14,834 nucleotides of DNA from NCBI GenBank assembly GCA_025361325.1, contig JANYAL010000265.1:1-14834 (forward strand), read 5' to 3'. The notes under the pieces were generated by a model. It had not been told where the DNA came from. It saw only the letters and a program-made list of their open reading frames with translations, and searched no databases. Positions 1 to 7,645 of this stretch are shown here, one piece after another; positions within the stretch are counted from its first letter, which is position 1; the number at the start of each line of letters is the position of its first letter. The stretch is from Bacteroidota bacterium. Its GTDB lineage: Bacteria > Bacteroidota > Bacteroidia > Chitinophagales > Chitinophagaceae. The position numbers and the translations under genes were made by a program.

Positions 1-903
1 ATTTACCACAACTGTAATGGATGCACGCGGACCCTCACAGTTGTTCACCGTCTGGCTCACATAATAGGTGGTGCTGCCAACCGTGGTAGTGGAAGGTGTG
101 GGTGCAGTTGAACTTCCCGTTCCTCCGGATGGTACGGTATACCATAATAAATTAGAACCTGTTGCGGTCAAGGGAACAGCCGTTGCATTCTGGCAATATG
201 TAACAGGTGAGGTTACCTCCGGTGCAGCGGGCAGGGCATTTACGATAACAGTGATGGATGCACGTGGTCCTTCGCAGCTGTTGACGGTCTGGCTCACATA
301 ATACGTTGTGCTGCCGGGCGTAGTGGTGGAAGGTGTGGGCGCTGTTGAACTTCCGCTTCCTCCAGTTGGTACGGTATACCATAATAGATTTGATCCGTTC
401 GCGGTTAGGGGAACAGCCGTTGCATTCTGGCAATAAGTGATCGGTGTGGTCACCCCCGGTGCAGCGGGCAGGGCATTTACAATAACAGTGATGGAAGCAC
501 GTGGTCCCTCACAGTTGTTCACCGTCTGGCTCACATAATACGTGGTGCTGCCCGGGGTAGTGGTGGAGGGTGTAGGCGCTGTTGAACTTCCCGTTCCTCC
601 AGTTGGTACGGTATACCACAATAGGTTGGAACCTGTGGCCGTAAGCGGAACAGCCGTAGCATTCTGACAATAGGTTACCGGTGTAGTAACCCCCGGTGCA
701 GCGGGCAGGGCAATTACAATAACAGTGATAGAAGCACGTGGGCCTTCGCAGCTGTTAACGGTCTGGCTTACATAAAACGTGGTGTTGCCCGGCGTAGTAG
801 TGGATGGCGTTGGTGCGGTTGAACTTCCCGTTCCTCCAGTGGGTACGGTATACCATAATAAATTAGAACCTGTTGCGGTCAAGGGGACAGCCGTTGCATT
901 CTG
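1..903 (-). pseudogene. In-frame continuation of the amylase Ig-like repeat array beyond the internal TGA, running off the window
   Basis: I translated positions 903 down to 1 in the frame of the upstream amylase. It is open for all 301 codons and consists of the rest of repeat 4, full repeats 5 and 6, and 75 of 79 residues of repeat 7. Every repeat keeps the same landmarks: YCQNA, NLLWYTVP, GSSTAPTPST, YYVSQTVN and CEGPRAS. There is no start codon context of its own, so it is either an untranslated remnant, the far part of one long protein if the TGA is a sequence error, or a readthrough product. The missing C-terminus (expected CHU_C/T9SS sorting domain) would lie left of position 1. Confidence 0.75.
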
Positions 904-906
904 TCA
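904..906 (-). other. In-frame TGA replacing the conserved Cys codon of repeat 4
   Basis: The plus strand reads ctgtcaata here, whereas the six equivalent sites read ctggcaata or ctgacaata. On the coding strand TGC or TGT has become TGA by one change at position 904. The frame is intact on both sides. TGA also ends the pullulanase gene at 11040, so the organism does use it as a stop. Confidence 0.9.
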
Positions 907-3900
907 ATACGTGATCGGTGTGGTCACCCCCGGTGCAGCGGGCAGGGCATTTACAATAACAGTGATGGAAGCACGTGTTCCCTCACAGTTATTGACGGTC
1001 TGGCTCACATAATACGTGGTACTGCCGGGTATAGTGGTGGAAGGTGTGGGTGCTGTTGAACTTCCAGATCCGCCGGTTGGTACGGTATACCATAATAAGT
1101 TGTTGCCAGTAGCAGTCAATTGCGAAGCAATGGCATTCTGACAATAAGTGACGGGTGTTGTAACTCCCGGAGGAGCGGGCAACGCCGTTATATTCACTGT
1201 GATTGACGCCCTGGGGCTTTCACAGGAACCTAAGGTTTGAGTAACATAATAAGTAGTACTACCTGCTGTTGTTGTTGATGGTGTAGGTGCCGTTGAACTT
1301 CCGGTACCGCCTGTGGGTACGGTGTACCATAGTAAATTGGTACCGGTAGCAGTCAGTTGAGAAGCTGTTGCATTCTGACAATACGTTACGGGGCTTGTAA
1401 CTCCCGGAGCAGCCGGCAAGGCAGCTACGATTACCACTATTGTAGCACGCGGCCCTTCACAACCATTGGCGGTCTGGCTTACATAATAAGAAGTGCTTCC
1501 CACTGTTGCTGTAGATGGGGTAGGCGCGGTACTGCTTCCCGTACCACCGGTTGGTACCGTATACCACAACAGGTTGGTACCGTTTGCGGTCAGCGGAACA
1601 GCCGTTGCGTTCTGGCAATAGTTGACAGGACTGGTTACCGTAGGCGCCGTGGTAGGACAACCACTGGTATAAATATGATATTCACCTGCCTGGAGGGTAA
1701 TGTTCTGTGATGTTGAACCCAGGTTAAAGGTTGTACCGGTTCCGCCATTCAGGCCGGAACCAGAACCATTACTAATATAATTCGTCCAGGTACCCGTATT
1801 CTGGAATGAAACGGTCTTGCTTTGTGTTACCACATCCAGATTGGCAATGACAGTAACTTTTAATCCGGGCGCATATGTATCGGCAATCTGTAACAACTTG
1901 ACCAGTCCACCACCGTTGTAAAGATCGTAATTGAACGTCGTGTTGTTGAAAACAGAGGGATAATTCAGCCGGAATTGCATCATACTATGGTAGATATCAT
2001 ACAAATGCCTGCGGTTGGGATCGGTCATATATTCCCAGTGCGGGGGTTTATCGGCTACATTGGAACCGCCGTATCCGATAGTAATATCATATCCTCTTTC
2101 TTCAAACTGCCAGATCATTTTTGGTCCGGGTACTGTAAAGAAAACGGCAGCCGCAGCTTCTTCCCTGGCAAGAGCAGTAGGCAGGTTCCTTACATTATAA
2201 CCACCGGAAGAATTGCCAAAGGTGATGTTTTTATACATGGTACGTTCCTCATCATGGCTCTCTAAATAGCCTACTGATGCCGGGTTGTTATACGACCGCT
2301 GAGCACTGTTGTATACTACCTGGGAGATGTCCGAATTGGATGAGAATCCCATGGTACATTGATTATACACTGCATTGTCATTACCCCATAGCATAAAACC
2401 ATGGGCAGCATATTCCTGCTCCTCCTGGCAGGGTAAAGTGCCCAGGAATTCCAGGATCATGTACCTGTTGGGATAATGGTTCGCCACGCTGTCGTAATAC
2501 CGTTCCAGATTGGCCACCCGGGAAGGATCATAATTCTCAACGGTCGTAGTATTCGATGGGGTCTGGGTGAAACCTTTGGCCAGGTCGAATCGGTAACCAT
2601 CCACTTTGTATTCGTTGATCCAATGGTACAGGGACCTTTCTACGAGATACTGTGTTGCAGCGGAAGTATGGTTGAAATCGTTATACACACTATACGGATG
2701 CGGAGCAGTTACGTTCAGCCAGGGATTATTTGCTGCAGGCCGGCTGTTCGCAGCATCCCAGTAAAGTTTGGCTTCAGGGGCATTACCCGTGCAATGGTTG
2801 AACACAACGTCAAGAATGACCGCAATTCCATTGCTGTGACAGGAATCAATGAACTCTTTCAATTTGTTCTTGGTACCGTAATATTTGTCAGGGGCAAAAT
2901 AGAACGCAGGATTATATCCCCAGCTGTCGTTGCCGTCGAATTCATTCACCGGCATTAATTCAATGGCATTGACACCGGTACTTTTCAGGTAATTAAGCGA
3001 ATCGATCAATGACTGGTAACTGTGCGCGGCCAGAAAATCCCTGACCAGCAGTTCATAGATCATCAGGTTTTTCTTGTCGGGCCTTGAAAAATTATTCACA
3101 CGCCAGGTATATTGTGGTTCTGCGGTCTGCAGTATACCCACAATTCCGGAAGTAAGTCCTGCAGGATATTGTTTTAGATGGGGATACGTAACAACCGTAT
3201 CAATATATCGGTCATTGTCAGGATCCAGCACTTTTTGGGTATACGGGTCAGCAATTCGGATACTGTTATCCACCAGGTATTGGAAAGCGTATTCCGTACC
3301 AGGCGTAAGCCCATTGATAGTAAGCCAGTAATAGTTTCCATCCTGGGTCCTGTTCATTTGGTAGTTACACTGCAACTGCCAGTTGTTGAAATCACCGATC
3401 AACAATACATAGTTCTTGCTGGGTGCATACAGTACCAAGGTGACCGAAGTATTGTTAGGGTCATAATTGATCCCTTCCTGCATCCCGGCAGGAATTGGAG
3501 AGATATTGTTGGCAGGGGGTACATAGAAACTGAATGAATCCTTTACAACACCGTTGCCGTTATCCCCTTCCAGGAACACTTGTTGGGTACAGTTGGTGCT
3601 GATGGTCGGTGTGGCAGAGATGGTGGTGGCACCCGCAGCCGTATTGATGGTAGTTCCGTTAAGTTTCAGGGTAAGATTGGAAGAAGCTGAGGCAACACCG
3701 GTGATATTGATGGTTCCCCCCACATTCACATTGATCGGTTCTATCCATGGTATGTACCTTGGTTCAAAAGGCGGAAGATTTAAACGGACTGCATACTGGG
3801 AATTGCCATAAACGGGGATATACATGTCACTGTTATCAGAATTCACCTGTTTGATGCTACCAGTTCCATTGCGGAAAATGACGCAGATCTTCAGGATAGT

Positions 3901-4254
3901 CTCCCCGCCGGGTACTCCAAAGAAACTACGTACATTCGGAATAGTATAGAGGTATTTATTATTCCCCAGGGCAGTGGCATTGGCCGCCGGATTCGTGGTG
4001 CCCCAGGTGAACTTGGTGTATTTCCAGTCGGACGGTCCGGTGCTGTTATTTGTAATAACACCAATGTGCACATATACATTGGACGAGGATCCACCCTCAA
4101 AATTCAGCAGGCCCTGGTTACCCTTGTTACAGTCCACTGTAATGGCTACGTTGGAATTATCAAGCGGAAATTCAGGTGTCCAACTCAATAAACGTTGCGA
4201 AAGAGATGAAAGGGACAGGCATAGGAATACGACCGGGAGGAGAACTTTTCTCAT
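904..4254 (-). CDS. Secreted multidomain GH13 alpha-amylase with C-terminal Ig-like repeats (reading frame ends at an internal TGA)
   Basis: This is a 1116-residue exported alpha-glucan hydrolase. The start at 4254 is preferred because it begins directly with a signal peptide (MRKVLLPVVF..., cleavage near SLSQ). An in-frame ATG at 4287 would put a polar 11-residue tail in front and lies inside an inverted repeat. Domains in order: an N-terminal beta domain (about 21-165) that I cannot name; an Ig/E-set or CBM48-like domain (about 260-345, containing GDFNNW); a GH13 barrel from about 397 with DVVFNH (D482), nucleophile GYRFD (D557), acid in LEFLG (E602) and third acid in ESHDEE (D668); a C-terminal beta domain to about 860; and Ig_7-type repeats from residue 870. 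Such repeats usually precede a CHU_C/T9SS sorting domain, so secretion by T9SS is inferred. The frame stops at TGA inside repeat 4, which would remove any sorting signal. It is divergent from the sugar operon. GH13 assignment is firm; the exact substrate is not. Confidence 0.9.
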   Translation of the reverse strand: MRKVLLPVVFLCLSLSSLSQRLLSWTPEFPLDNSNVAITVDCNKGNQGLLNFEGGSSSNVYVHIGVITNNSTGPSDWKYTKFTWGTTNPAANATALGNNKYLYTIPNVRSFFGVPGGETILKICVIFRNGTGSIKQVNSDNSDMYIPVYGNSQYAVRLNLPPFEPRYIPWIEPINVNVGGTINITGVASASSNLTLKLNGTTINTAAGATTISATPTISTNCTQQVFLEGDNGNGVVKDSFSFYVPPANNISPIPAGMQEGINYDPNNTSVTLVLYAPSKNYVLLIGDFNNWQLQCNYQMNRTQDGNYYWLTINGLTPGTEYAFQYLVDNSIRIADPYTQKVLDPDNDRYIDTVVTYPHLKQYPAGLTSGIVGILQTAEPQYTWRVNNFSRPDKKNLMIYELLVRDFLAAHSYQSLIDSLNYLKSTGVNAIELMPVNEFDGNDSWGYNPAFYFAPDKYYGTKNKLKEFIDSCHSNGIAVILDVVFNHCTGNAPEAKLYWDAANSRPAANNPWLNVTAPHPYSVYNDFNHTSAATQYLVERSLYHWINEYKVDGYRFDLAKGFTQTPSNTTTVENYDPSRVANLERYYDSVANHYPNRYMILEFLGTLPCQEEQEYAAHGFMLWGNDNAVYNQCTMGFSSNSDISQVVYNSAQRSYNNPASVGYLESHDEERTMYKNITFGNSSGGYNVRNLPTALAREEAAAAVFFTVPGPKMIWQFEERGYDITIGYGGSNVADKPPHWEYMTDPNRRHLYDIYHSMMQFRLNYPSVFNNTTFNYDLYNGGGLVKLLQIADTYAPGLKVTVIANLDVVTQSKTVSFQNTGTWTNYISNGSGSGLNGGTGTTFNLGSTSQNITLQAGEYHIYTSGCPTTAPTVTSPVNYCQNATAVPLTANGTNLLWYTVPTGGTGSSTAPTPSTATVGSTSYYVSQTANGCEGPRATIVVIVAALPAAPGVTSPVTYCQNATASQLTATGTNLLWYTVPTGGTGSSTAPTPSTTTAGSTTYYVTQTLGSCESPRASITVNITALPAPPGVTTPVTYCQNAIASQLTATGNNLLWYTVPTGGSGSSTAPTPSTTIPGSTTYYVSQTVNNCEGTRASITVIVNALPAAPGVTTPITY

Positions 4255-4266
4255 ATAGGAGCAATT

Positions 4267-4289
4267 TAATGTGTAAATTAAACACATTA
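4267..4289. promoter_or_regulatory. Inverted repeat, candidate operator near the amylase start
   Basis: TAATGTGT (4267-4274) and ACACATTA (4282-4289) are perfect 8-base inverted arms around a 7-base AT-only spacer. The core is GTGT-N7-ACAC. It lies 12 bases upstream of the amylase ATG at 4254, so a bound protein could block transcription of that gene. A second element of the same design lies 96 bases away. The regulator is unknown. Confidence 0.5.
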
Positions 4290-4331
4290 TACCCGGTTTA
4301 CAAAAAAAATATGTCTACAGTTTCCAAAAAT

Positions 4332-4361
4332 TTTGCTGCTTCATAATTTATTGTACTTTTA
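4332..4361 (+). promoter_or_regulatory. Predicted Bacteroidota-type promoter of the sugar operon
   Basis: TTTG at 4332-4335 is followed after 18 bases by TACTTTTA at 4354-4361. This fits the Bacteroidota pattern TTTG, 17-23 bases, TAnnTTTG except for the last base. The predicted transcription start is near 4367, giving a leader of about 45 bases before the MFS gene. Confidence 0.45.
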
Positions 4362-4366
4362 GCAAA

Positions 4367-4381
4367 GTGTATAATATACAC
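4367..4381. promoter_or_regulatory. Inverted repeat, candidate operator at the sugar-operon transcription start
   Basis: GTGTATA (4367-4373) and TATACAC (4375-4381) are perfect 7-base inverted arms around one A. The core is GTGT-N7-ACAC, the same spacing as the element at 4267-4289. It begins six bases after the predicted -7 element, where a bound repressor would block transcription start. The regulator family cannot be named from the site alone. Confidence 0.5.
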
Positions 4382-4413
4382 AATTAAGCCTTTACATCAA
4401 ATAAACGATTGCT

Positions 4414-5763
4414 ATGCAAGATATCATCTCAGATTTTTCTGCTGACCAGCCTGCTCTTGTCAAAAAATCAACACTTAGTTTATCACAGATCATCAATATG
4501 AGCGTGGGGTTTTTCGGAATCCAGTTTGGATGGGATCTTCAGCGGGCAAATATGGGACCTATCTATGAACATCTTCATGCCAATGCAGACCAGATCCCCT
4601 TTCTATTTCTGGCAGCCCCGCTGACCGGTTTATTGGTTCAGCCTGTTATCGGGTATATGAGCGACAGGACCTGGCACCCCAGGTTTGGGAGAAGGCGCCC
4701 CTATTTTATGGTGGGTGCAATTTTAAGTACCATCGCATTGGTACTCATGCCACATAGCAGTGTACTGTGGATGGCGGCAGGGTTGTTATGGGTAATGGAT
4801 GTATTTGGTAATGTTGCCATGGAGCCCTTCAGGGCCTTTGTAGCGGATAAATTGAATGATGAGCAACGTACCCAGGGATTTGTCATGCAGAGCCTGATGA
4901 TCGGATTGGGGGGCAGTATTGCATCTGCATTACCCTGGCTCATGACGAACTGGATGCATTTCAATGACACAGCCGCCAGCGGAGTGATACCCGATAACGT
5001 AAAATGGAGTTTCTATATTGGTGCTTTTTTCTTTTTTGCAGCAGTTCTATATACTGTTCTTACATCCAAAGAGTATCCCCCAGCGGATATAGGATTCAAG
5101 GAAAAAGTGCAGGAATCAAATAAAGGATTTGGTGGCGGAGTCAGGGAAATTTGGCATGCTATAACCCATATGCCAAAACGCATGAAAATACTTTCCCTGG
5201 TACAGTTCTTTACCTGGCCGGGTTTATTCCTGATGTGGTTCTTTTATAATACCGCTGTAGCCAGGAATGTTTTTCATGCTACCAGCGAAACAGATCCATT
5301 ATACGGTCAGGGAACTAATTTTGGCGGACTTACCTTGGCCTATTACAATGTGATCACTTTCCTGTTCGCCTTCATACTTCCTGCCATTGCAAAGGCATTG
5401 GGTCGTAAACTTACTCACAGTATTTGTTTATTATGCGGTGCTGTTGGCCTAATCAGCGTTGCTTTCGTTGAAAATAAATATATGCTTTTCGGTTGTATGA
5501 CCGGTGTGGGTATTGCCTGGGCAAGTATCCTTTCCATGCCATATGCCATGCTGAGCAAGGTGCTTCCGGACGATAAAATCGGAGTGTATATGGGTATTTT
5601 TAATTTCTTTATCGTATTACCCGAGATCATTGCTTCGCTGGGATTTGGATGGATTATGAAGAATGTGTTGCATAATGATCGCTTGGCAGCCGTACAGATC
5701 GGCGGCGTATTGATGGTAATTGCTGCATTATTGTGTTATATTTTATTAAAAGAAAAGGATTAG
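4414..5763 (+). CDS. MFS alpha-glucoside (maltose-type) transporter
   Basis: This 449-residue inner-membrane protein has about 12 hydrophobic segments. Between segments 2 and 3 it has the conserved MFS loop in the form D84-R ... F-G-R-R-R-P96, and PFRAFVAD further on. This resembles the SLC45/GPH-like sugar carriers that Bacteroidota and Caulobacter use for maltose and related alpha-glucosides, probably by cation symport. It is first in an operon, and the next gene starts four bases after its stop, so translation is probably coupled. Position beside three exported amylases supports import of maltose or short maltodextrins from the periplasm. Start ATG 4414 follows an A-rich stretch without a Shine-Dalgarno sequence, as is usual in this phylum. 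The family is clear; substrate is inferred from context and remembered homology. Confidence 0.88.
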   Translation: MQDIISDFSADQPALVKKSTLSLSQIINMSVGFFGIQFGWDLQRANMGPIYEHLHANADQIPFLFLAAPLTGLLVQPVIGYMSDRTWHPRFGRRRPYFMVGAILSTIALVLMPHSSVLWMAAGLLWVMDVFGNVAMEPFRAFVADKLNDEQRTQGFVMQSLMIGLGGSIASALPWLMTNWMHFNDTAASGVIPDNVKWSFYIGAFFFFAAVLYTVLTSKEYPPADIGFKEKVQESNKGFGGGVREIWHAITHMPKRMKILSLVQFFTWPGLFLMWFFYNTAVARNVFHATSETDPLYGQGTNFGGLTLAYYNVITFLFAFILPAIAKALGRKLTHSICLLCGAVGLISVAFVENKYMLFGCMTGVGIAWASILSMPYAMLSKVLPDDKIGVYMGIFNFFIVLPEIIASLGFGWIMKNVLHNDRLAAVQIGGVLMVIAALLCYILLKEKD

Positions 5764-5767
5764 GAAA

Positions 5768-7624
5768 ATGAAAAAATTAAGCCTCACTTCATTGATCGCA
5801 GTTTTATTCTTCATTACTCTATTTGCACAGAATCAAAACTACAAATGCTATCCCAACTGCTGGTGGTCCGGAATGAAAGATCCAAAGTTGCAGTTGATGA
5901 TTCACGGTGATGGTATCGCCAATGCCAAAGGTGGATTCACCATCTCTTACCCCGGGATAAAAATTGAAAAAGTGAATAAGGTGGAGAACCCGAATTATAT
6001 TTTTCTCGACCTGAACATTTCTGCAACGGCCAAACCCGGACTGGTGAAAATCCGGGTGAACCGGGAGTCCAACCCATTCGATATTACTTTGGAACTGAAA
6101 GCGCGCCGTATTGGCAAGGGGCGCAACTATGCCCAGGGCGTCAATTCCAGCGACTTCATCTACCTTATAATGCCCGACCGATTCAGCAACGGTGACGAAA
6201 GCAATGACCGGGTGCCCGGCATGCGTGACCAGTCGCTGGACCGCGACACCGTATTTAAACGGCATGGGGGAGACCTGCTGGGCGTGCAGAATCACCTGGA
6301 CTATCTGTATAAACTGGGCGTAACAACCATCTGGCTCAACCCGGTACTGGAAAATGATATGCCACACCGTACCGAACACGGGTATGCCTTTACCGACCAT
6401 TACAAGATAGACCCCAGACTGGGAGGAGAGAAGGCCTACCAGGACCTTATAGACGCAGCTCATGCCAAAGGCATGAAGATAATCCAGGATGCCGTTTACA
6501 ATCATGTGGGCCTGTACCATTTTACTGTACAGGATCTGCCCATGAAAGACTGGCTGCACCAGTGGCCAAAATATACCAATACTACCTATAAGGACCAGAC
6601 AGTCTTTGATCCGTATGCTAGTACCCGCGAAAGAAAGGAAATGACCGATGGATGGTTCACCAGGGAAATGCCGGATCTTAACCAGAACAATCCCTACGTG
6701 GCTAATTTCCTGATCCAGAACGCCATCTGGAGCGTGGAGAACTTCGGCATAGACGGCTGGCGCATCGATACCTATCCCTATAACGACCTGCCTTTCATGA
6801 ACCGCTGCAATAAAGCCCTGGTGGATGAATATCCGCAACTTACCCTGTTCGGCGAAACCTGGGTGCATGGCGTTCCCAACCAGTCTTATTTTGCACAGAA
6901 TAATTACGATATTCCTTTCAAGAGCAACCTGCAGGCCACCTGCGATTTCCAGGCCCTGTGGGGCATAACCGATGCCATGACCCGTGATTTTGGATGGACG
7001 GACGGCGTGAACAACCTCTACACCACCCTTGCCCAGGATTTTGTGTATAAAGATCCTACCCGCAATGTGATCTTTCTCGATAACCACGATATGGCCCGCT
7101 TTTACACCGTAGTCGGTGAAAACATGGATAAATACCAATCGGCTTTATCCTGGTTACTAACCTGCCGGGGAGTGCCGCAAATGTATTATGGCGATGAACT
7201 GGCTACTACAGGTACCACCTCCCCGAATGATGGACATGTGCGCCTGGACTTCCCGGGCGGGTGGAAGAACGACCCCGTGAATAAATTCACCATCGAAGGC
7301 AGAACACAGAAGGACCAGGAGATCTACCAACACCTGGCTACCCTTGCCACATTCCGGAGAACCTCCTCTGCGTTGACTACCGGAAAATTTATGCACTTCT
7401 TACCCGTTAATGGCGTGTATGTGTATTTTAGGTATAATAAAGACCAGACCATCATGGTGGTCATGAATACTTCAAAAGAAGAAAAAACAATCTCCATGGG
7501 CAAATATGCAGAAAGAACGGAAGGATTCACCCAGTACAAGGATGTGCTCAGTAAAGCCATGGGTAAACTGGCCGATTTTAAACTGGGTTCCTATAAGACC
7601 GTGGTATATGAATTGATAAAATAA
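5768..7624 (+). CDS. susA: SusA-like periplasmic neopullulanase/cyclomaltodextrinase (GH13)
   Basis: This 618-residue protein is very close in length and layout to SusA of Bacteroides thetaiotaomicron (about 617 residues). It begins with a signal peptide (MKKLSLTSLIAVLFF..., cleavage near LFAQ). An N-terminal cyclomaltodextrinase-type beta domain (about 25-120) precedes the GH13 barrel (from about 130, IYLIMPDRF). Catalytic landmarks are DAVYNH (D241), nucleophile GWRID (D334), acid FGETW (E363) and FLDNHD (D441), followed by a C-terminal beta domain (about 530-618). SusA-type enzymes act in the periplasm on maltodextrins, cyclodextrins and pullulan, giving maltose or panose. It starts four bases after the transporter stop. 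The symbol rests on similarity, since susB-G are not seen here. Substrate preference among alpha-glucans is uncertain. Confidence 0.88.
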   Translation: MKKLSLTSLIAVLFFITLFAQNQNYKCYPNCWWSGMKDPKLQLMIHGDGIANAKGGFTISYPGIKIEKVNKVENPNYIFLDLNISATAKPGLVKIRVNRESNPFDITLELKARRIGKGRNYAQGVNSSDFIYLIMPDRFSNGDESNDRVPGMRDQSLDRDTVFKRHGGDLLGVQNHLDYLYKLGVTTIWLNPVLENDMPHRTEHGYAFTDHYKIDPRLGGEKAYQDLIDAAHAKGMKIIQDAVYNHVGLYHFTVQDLPMKDWLHQWPKYTNTTYKDQTVFDPYASTRERKEMTDGWFTREMPDLNQNNPYVANFLIQNAIWSVENFGIDGWRIDTYPYNDLPFMNRCNKALVDEYPQLTLFGETWVHGVPNQSYFAQNNYDIPFKSNLQATCDFQALWGITDAMTRDFGWTDGVNNLYTTLAQDFVYKDPTRNVIFLDNHDMARFYTVVGENMDKYQSALSWLLTCRGVPQMYYGDELATTGTTSPNDGHVRLDFPGGWKNDPVNKFTIEGRTQKDQEIYQHLATLATFRRTSSALTTGKFMHFLPVNGVYVYFRYNKDQTIMVVMNTSKEEKTISMGKYAERTEGFTQYKDVLSKAMGKLADFKLGSYKTVVYELIK

Positions 7625-7645
7625 TAGTAAGGGTTTATAAAATAG

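Larger units (their letters stand above)
1..1647 (-). repeat. Tandem array of 237-bp (79-residue) Ig-like repeats, six complete units plus a partial seventh
   Basis: The YCQNA codons recur at an exact 237-bp step: the same base falls at 1610, 1373, 1136, 899, 662, 425 and 188. Unit boundaries in protein order are 1647-1411, 1410-1174, 1173-937, 936-700, 699-463, 462-226 and 225-1 (partial). Each unit carries two conserved cysteines (YCQ near the start, NxCE/GSCES near the end), probably a disulfide, and an aromatic LLWYT strand. This matches the Ig-like family associated with CHU_C domains (Ig_7 type) in Bacteroidota adhesins and secreted enzymes. No insertion or deletion is seen between units. 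Confidence 0.93.

Noticed and set aside
904..906. Selenocysteine at the TGA
   Set aside because: The equivalent residue is a probable structural disulfide Cys in an extracellular domain, the other units use plain Cys, and no hairpin of the bacterial SECIS type stood out just downstream. A single-base error or mutation is simpler.
1..1647. CRISPR or non-coding minisatellite
   Set aside because: The 237-bp period is a multiple of three, the frame is open, and the units encode a conserved Ig-like fold with paired cysteines. There are no short repeats with unique spacers.
4255..4287. Upstream start of the amylase at 4287
   Set aside because: It would add a polar 11-residue tail before the signal peptide and places the start codon inside the inverted repeat at 4267-4289.
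5819..7138. A 439-codon open frame on the minus strand opposite the SusA-like gene
   Set aside because: It lies wholly antisense to a well-supported GH13 enzyme, lacks a recognisable domain, and has the His/Val/Ile-rich composition expected from reading a GC-biased gene backwards.
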